A stretch of DNA of 64,000 nt from Macropodus opercularis (Eukaryota > Chordata > Actinopteri > Anabantiformes > Osphronemidae), in the NCBI GenBank assembly GCA_030770545.1, contig CM061100.1, positions 7,013,501 through 7,077,500 of the forward strand. Reading direction: 5' to 3'. Of this stretch, positions 57,670 to 64,000 are shown in pieces. Below the pieces are notes generated by a model. That model was not told the DNA's origin. It did no database searches and saw only the letters and a list, made by a program, of their open reading frames with translations. The position numbers were made by a program, and so were the translations under genes. Each line of letters starts with the position of its first letter. Position 1 is the stretch's first letter.

Positions 57670-60600
57670 ATGTTGCCAAAGGCTGACAGCAGCAGTTTCG
57701 TCCTCTTCTCTCTCTTCTTCGTCCTCACGTTAACGGACCCACTACGGACAGGTAAGCAAAAATAAGCCCGTCGCTGCATTCGCTGCATGCACCGAGCTTC
57801 AAAGTGGAATGAACACCGATGAACGTGAACTACATGTAACCGAGCCGAGAGCGGCAGGTCGGGCGGAGAGGCCTGCTGGCGACCGGGGGCTCCGGTGGTT
57901 GTTACCCCGCTGCCGCTGCACAGCAGAGGACCAGCTGTCTGTCTGCCGGCGCTGGAGTAAATGGAAAAGTAGGCCAACTTATAAAACCAGCGAGCTACCG
58001 TTAAACAAACACGCCACGAAGCCACGTTTTTTCCAGGAAATTTCACTAAGGCTGACATTTGTTTCCAATGCCAGACCGAGTAGCTAGCAGTTAATTCCCA
58101 ATCTGGAGAAGCTGCACTGTCCAGACCTTTTAAAAACGCCAGTACGACACTTGGTAAACTGTTGAAGGGTGTTATCCTCCTCGTCTCTTGGTTGAGCTCG
58201 CTGGCAGGTCGCGAAGCTGTAATTTGAAATGCATGTCAGAGATTCATGTTCCTGCATCACTAAACCCGGCTCACTGCTCCATCCTTCAGCCACACAGATG
58301 AAAACCCCAGTTATGCCGCTGCTGAAGATTAGTGGGATGTGTGTTTAGTGTATCTTCTTAACTGATACATGGAGATGAAATGTGCTGTTATGGATGACCG
58401 CGATGGAAACTCATGCACAGGTGGTTAATGTACTGAAGAACTGAAAACAACAAATGCCTTGTGCGTAAGTGCAGTATACTTTAATGTCATCACATCCGTC
58501 TCCTACACACCAGTGGCAAGTGGCAGTGTTTAGAAACCAAGGAGGCAAATTGTTTTTGATTCATTTACCTACGCTGCTTTGCTTTGAATGACTTTTCTTC
58601 AGACACTCAACTACCAACAAGTGAAAGTTATCTGAAACTGTGGATTCATTAAACTGAGACTAACGTTACGCACAGTGACACGGCCGTGCCTGCTTTTTCA
58701 TTAGTTTGGAGGCGTTGGTCTTTATGGTTATTAACTTCATACCAGTGGTCTCTTTGTGGTTTATTCACACTCAGTTAGAGTGTAATAAACTGTAATGAAT
58801 CACCTTTTTAAATGTGGAGTCATTGTTTATCCTAAATTTCTAGAATGAGCACTACATTTGTTGGTAATTGGGGAAGTGTGATTTACATGATCCACATTTT
58901 AGCATGTTGTCTGATGATTATTGATCTTTGCAAATGTTTTCAAACCACCGGATGTTCTTCAGATGATGCTGTGGCTTTCAAGCCAGGGCTTCTCAGAGCA
59001 GTTTTAGCTCTGAGGTTGGAGTATGTGCATGTTGTGTGGCCACTTCAGTTTACTCCCATGACCCGTGGACATTTGAATCAGGTTGACCCAAAACTACAGG
59101 TTTACAGACCAATCCCAAGTGCTTTTATAAACACGGAGAGGCTCACACCCAATGGTTTTAAACAACGTTAAGAGTTTGTTTGGGCTCATATAATTTGATC
59201 ATGTGAAGACTAAAACCTTTTTTTTAATTTAGAGCCATTAATCAGCTGAACGTTGTTTGTTCTCTGCAGGGCTCAGTGATCTGTCTGTGTCACCTGATTT
59301 ATCACTGTTTGTTCTGCACAGAAAGTTAGCTGTGGCAACTTCTGGCAGGTTTCATGCCAACAATCAGTCAGATGTTTTTGTTCACCTGATCCATTACGGA
59401 CAAGACCACACTTGAAGTTGAAAGTCACTTGCAGTGACCCAAATGGAGACTTGAAACGCAGTAGACGTTGTTAAGGATAGTGATTATTTAATGTATCAAT
59501 GCATTATAGGTTGTGCATCCACTGTGCTGTTGCTCTGTGGGTTAAATTAATGTGTGAACTGAAGAAGATGATACTGAAGAAAGATAGTAAACAGCTGCTG
59601 TGGGTGATTTACTATCAGATGTAGAGCAGCTAAGAGGTTTGCAATGGCTCAGTGAAGTGCCCTTAAATCATAAGTTTGTGTGATTTATTCGTTTGAAATT
59701 GGTCTACTACTGTTAAAAAAATAGTTGATAATAAAACTAACGTCTTTTTTAAAATAAATACCAAACAAATTAGTGCCCTGTTATACTTTTTTGCAGGCCT
59801 TGTTGAGTCCTGGCAGGAGTTGTAAGACAAATTATTATTGTTTAGTACTAATTATTTCTGGCTTAAGGAGAAAATGTATCTACCTGAAATTTTTATCTTT
59901 CTGCCATCTTGTCTTGTTGAAAAAATGAAAATTAATGTGGAGGATATGAAAATGTTGAAGACTTCAGCCAGACAGAGTAAAAATAAGCTTAAATGCAGAG
60001 AGTCTTGTGCTTGATATCCGACCAATTGTAGATTAGATGTTAGGAATGTTTTGCTGATGGCCAATAACACATAACACAGTCTTAGTGTTTTTTTTTATAT
60101 AGAGTCGACTGCTTATCAAGCCATTTGCAGACTGAACAGCTCAGTCTTTAAAGGAATTTGACCTGCAGTGCCGTTATTCTGTGACTATCAAGGAAAATAA
60201 ATAAATCCTTATCCCACTCATTGCTTTTAATAGTGAGCCTTAGTGTTGATGAATCATCGGAAGGTGGAGATGATACAGCATGTGCACAAGGCCAGTTCAC
60301 AGGGCTGTTATGCTGTTAGGAGGACTGAGGTGGGGTAACCTCATAGTCTTTATTGTATTTCCCTGTTGGTTATGTAAGCGGTGCAGAGGCTCACTTCTCT
60401 AAGGGTTGCTAGTGTTCATGAAGTTGTAGACGTGATAAAATCCAAAACTTGAGAGAAGCAGTCTCCATAAGAAACAATTTTCATCGGTGCTCCTTATTAT
60501 TCTGAGCTCATCTCTCAAATGCAGCACTCTTTCTGTGTCAGACACAAATGCAGCGATTTCCAGGCCGATACATTATAGCGTATATACAGAAGCACTGTTT

Positions 60601-63051
60601 GCTATGTTATGTGTGCTGGGTGACCTCACACAGTTGGAGCTTCTGGGTAATTATGAAGCACCAATTGTTGTCTTTTATCTTCAAAATAAACCCTCTTATC
60701 ACATATATGCTACGAAAAATATCTCAAATGAAATCTCTATCAAACATGGAGGAAGAGAGGAACATTTAGGCAGCTATTTCAACCACAACAGATCAGATAC
60801 TCCTTTCTAATCGGCAGGATGTCCACACAATGACAAGGGAATTGCATTTCAACTTGAAGCTATTATCAGTGGGGGCTGGTTTTATCTGGAGATGGCCAAA
60901 TTTTGCCTTCTACTTGTAATCTCTGATGACCTAAAGCAATAGTCTGCTGCTATCCGAATCAGGCCGCCTCTTGTGGATTTTTCAGTAGTTATAAAGGCAT
61001 AAAAAGCATGAATACTGATGTGTCTTTATTCAGACTGAGTGCAGATGGAAAGCAGAAAGCATTTAGTTTTGAGGAGATGTGATATAAATCCTCATAATGT
61101 CTTGTAAGGAGTTGGTGACATTCAAATGAACAGAGAACAGGTGGATTGTGAATGTTTGCTTGGTAGCAAACCCAACAAGTGTATTCACTGTATGTGTATA
61201 TTATCACAAACATTACCCAACGGATGAACCTGAATTTTTCACGTCATTTACGCGTCCTCCCTAGGGCAACTTCTTATACACGGTGTCTAGTGTTATCCAT
61301 CACCTTGACACACATTCAGGCTCTGTGGGATCAGTGATAATATATTCCATCCCAGGAGACGACGAGACGAACGGTCTGTAATGCGTCTCAATCCACTTAG
61401 CCTTAACTAAGATAAGGTGACATCTGCTGTCTCAGGGCCTGTTTAAACACCTTTTGGCAGAGTGAAGGTGATCAACTGAAGGGTGGGTTTACTTTTACCA
61501 ACCAATTTTCTTTTCCATGTGTTCATGTTATTATTTCTTCTCCGTCTGGTTAATTTTCTCAGCAGCCAGTGCTCTAGTACACATAAAGACCTTTTTAATC
61601 ACTGCATTAAAGTAGACTGTCCATAAAGTGGAAAGTCTGTTTGGTTTCATGCCTACTGGTTGATACACAGATCAAACAACAGCCATAGTCTTAAAATAGA
61701 CACAGAGCATTTTGCTAAGTGAAAATAGTTGATCCGTGTTTATCAGGTGAGTGGCTGGTCCAGAATTCCACCTGTGTTGAAGAACAGGTGGCCTAATACA
61801 CCCACTGCTGTGAAAGGAACTAGATGATCATCATCAGCGCTAAGTCACTGATGACAGACAGAGATGTGTCAACACCAAAACTGATATATTGAATAGGAGC
61901 ATAATTCAGATGAACACTTGTTCAGGGAAATTTCAAATTTTTAAAAGGTAGACACTGACATCCAGCATAGTTACTTTACTGTTTCTATTTGTTTCAGGTC
62001 CGCGGCTAGCTCTGGCAAGATTATTGTCAGGTAAGCAAGCAGTACGTCTTCTAGTGTCGGCCTGTTTGTTAGATTATTTTAGCTGCGCTTTATGAGTGTA
62101 GAGTTTCTGTTGGCACGTTCAATTTCTTCTCCACTTGGTCAGTAATGGTGTCGCTAAAAATCTAATTTCAGTGGTATCGAGAATTCAGTTTCACTTAGGC
62201 TTAAGCTGTTACAGATTTGAATATAACGCACACCCCCCTATCTGTCTCTATCTATCTATCTATGAAGTGTTGCTAAAAGATAGAAAAGAAAGACCTAGAA
62301 ATTAAATTAGTTTCCTTTGATCCATTGCTTATTAATATATTGACATGGGTTACTGGGAACAATAAATATCTTTGTTGTCACTTAAAATAAAATCTAAAAT
62401 GCAATGTATGCAAAAGTGCAGAGCTCCAAATACTTCCTCAATCGACTGTTGCATGGGGCATGGAGGCCTACTTACCACAGACTGGAGGATAAAAAAAGCC
62501 TAAAGACGTTAAGTATGTGTCAACTGTCTGACTTCTATGGCTGCCTGTTCACCTACTTGCTGTCGTTACTAAACTGTTATTCAAAGAAATCCTTACAATA
62601 GACCAATACAGTATGTGTGGCTGGATTATTTAATATAAAATGAAGCTATGGTCAAACTAGTGTTTGGAACTGCTGCAGACGTATTCAGCTATGGTCTGTG
62701 TTTTTGTTTTGCTTTGCTTTGTGACCAACATGCCAAGTAGCTGCTGATGGGGCCATCCCGCTGGTAGCAGTGGTGGTGCTGGTCTCATTTGAGACCTAAG
62801 ACATTCTTTTATTTCACTGCTTTGAAATCTCTTGTGGCCTTGTTTGGTCCACATGCAGCACAATAAAACGCTTTTGTCCGCTGAGTTACATGCCCCCTGA
62901 CCACGTGAACCCTTTTTCTTTATTTTAGAGCAGCGCTGCAGCCCTGGGCAGTTTGCCTGCCGTAGTGGGAAGATGCAGTGTATCCCACTATCCTGGCAGT
63001 GCGATGGATGGACAGCGTGTGAGGACAAGAGTGATGAGATGGACTGTCCCT
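57670..63051 (+). CDS. dgcr2: DGCR2/IDD membrane receptor, 5' part (runs off the window)
   Basis: Three exons are visible: 57670-57751, 61998-62030 and 62929-63051. Later exons lie outside. DGCR2 is a single-pass, putative adhesion receptor from the DiGeorge critical region, with an LDL-receptor class A repeat, a C-type lectin-like domain and a VWC domain. Seen: a signal peptide (MLPKADSSSFVLFSLFFVLT), matching human MVPKADSGAF in layout, and a complete LDLRA module in exon 3 (CSPGQFACRSGKMQCIPLSW to ACEDKSDEMDC) with the calcium-binding Asp/Glu set. The C-type lectin part is not in the window. Intron 1 is 4.2 kb. The 33-nt middle exon adds 11 residues absent from the remembered human protein. 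Confidence 0.93.
57752..61997. other. dgcr2 intron 1, about 4.2 kb
   Basis: Opens in the CpG island and becomes AT-rich. The open frames inside it (for example 58845-59171 and 60487-60810) have no recognisable protein. Confidence 0.55.
61998..62030 (+). CDS. dgcr2: 33-nt candidate cassette micro-exon of dgcr2
   Basis: GTTTCAG acceptor, 33 nt, then GTAAGC donor. It starts and ends in phase 1, so inclusion or skipping keeps the frame. It would add an 11-residue hydrophobic/basic segment (PRLALARLLS plus a junction residue) just after the signal peptide. Confidence 0.6.
62239..62263. repeat. (CTAT)n microsatellite in dgcr2 intron 2
   Basis: Imperfect CTAT/CTGT run, about six units. Confidence 0.85.
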
Positions 63052-64000
63052 GTGAGTATAGATTACTTAAGCCCTTTAACACCCACTATGTTACCCAACA
63101 CCATAGCACGATTGTTTTTCTGGAAATAATAGCAACACCCAGGATACGTTTTACACCTGGAAGATCAGATTACAGTTATACAGGTGTGAATGCAACCAGT
63201 GTGGTTTAAATCGAGCAATAGTCAGAGGTTTTGATGTGATGAATGTTGACCATATAGTGCATATAGTGTATGGACATAAATACAGTGTCCGTGTCTTCCT
63301 GACTGGCCTGCAGGACATGGCACACAGGAGCGGGCTAAGTTCTGAGTAGCTGCCCATGTGACTGTTTTCGTTTACTTTTGTTAACTTGATCTGATCACCA
63401 CTAGCTAGATGTTACAGTGTTAAGCCTATTGTTTCACCCTCCTAAATCCAAACAAACCTTATCCCCAGATCTCTGACCCCATAATGGGAATTATTGCAAG
63501 GATTGGGTGCAGCATGTGACCTCCATACAGCAGCAGTTGCGAGTTAGTGCTGCTTTATGGATTAACACCAGACTCTTTTCACTCGTCTGGGATTATTGCT
63601 CTTTATCAAAAAGCAATAAAAAAAAAAGGTCTGTTAATATGTAACTGAAGCTGAAAATTTAAAAATTAATTTAAAATGAATATGTATAAAAATTGTCCAC
63701 TAAAGTCTTGCACTTTAATATCGTGTTGGCTTTTGTACTAAAAGCAGCTGTTTTTAAAAATGAAAAGCAAAAACCCAAACAACACCCACACATGCCTCAC
63801 TGGGGGCTTACTGTGGGCTAAACCAACAGCATGCATGGAAATCAATGTTCTTGTTTGGGATTAGCTCTTTGTTGATTAACCTGGCAAGGTGGAGGGATCC
63901 GTCACACTCATTCCAGCCAGGCAGATACCAGAAGAACTGTTCAACCCAATGCCAGTACAGAGACGTATAGAGGAAATGGTATTACAAAATATCCTGTTGC
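63052..64000. other. dgcr2 intron 3, partial
   Basis: Begins with the GTGAGT donor after the LDLRA exon. Nothing else is recognised to the window edge. Confidence 0.5.

Noticed and set aside
58845..59171. 108-codon frame in dgcr2 intron 1
   Set aside because: No similarity is recognised and no splice or promoter context supports it.

Overview
The window is vertebrate, most likely teleost, nuclear DNA. Genes are split into many short exons with GT-AG introns, stretches between genes are AT-rich, and several promoters lie in CpG-rich islands. Most spliced models below were assembled by reading exon ends and checking that every junction keeps phase, so they are predictions. Gene names rest on remembered similarity to human families, not on a search.

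Layout, left to right: (1) 1-2150, a possible 5' end of a minus-strand gene; (2) 3017-6763, svop, a 16-exon vesicle transporter-like gene; (3) 8015-17319, ssh1, a cofilin phosphatase, with a 3.1 kb 3' UTR; (4) 22504-24882, one very long exon of unrecognised sequence; (5) 27905-31296, coro1c, with its own CpG-island promoter near 25.1-26.4 kb; (6) 33604-35079, selplg (PSGL-1-like mucin); (7) 37664-38473, tmem119; (8) 39115-40826, iscu on the minus strand; (9) 41420-42439, an intronless-CDS chemerin-receptor-like GPCR; (10) 43680-45482, rnf185; (11) 46755-48661, a MADF-BESS protein on the minus strand; (12) 51069-51843, gsc2; (13) 52646-55454, ess2; (14) 57670 onward, dgcr2, which runs off the right edge.

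The left part (svop, ssh1, coro1c, selplg, tmem119, iscu, cmklr1) mirrors human 12q23-q24. The right part (rnf185, gsc2, ess2, dgcr2) mirrors human 22q11-q12. The join lies between 42.4 and 43.7 kb. The genes are not an operon and do not share one pathway, although ssh1 and coro1c both act on actin/cofilin turnover.

The most interesting structure is the 2.3 kb exon upstream of coro1c. It ends in a strong splice donor whose phase would join it in frame, through one created Asp codon, to the coro1c initiator Met. This predicts a giant N-terminally extended coronin-1C of about 1249 residues, driven from an upstream promoter region that carries a perfect MEF2 site and E-boxes. Other points are a 33-nt cassette micro-exon in dgcr2, a 19-nt micro-exon inside the RING of rnf185, a recent 195-bp tandem duplication in selplg, and a tiny retroposon remnant with an 11-bp target duplication.
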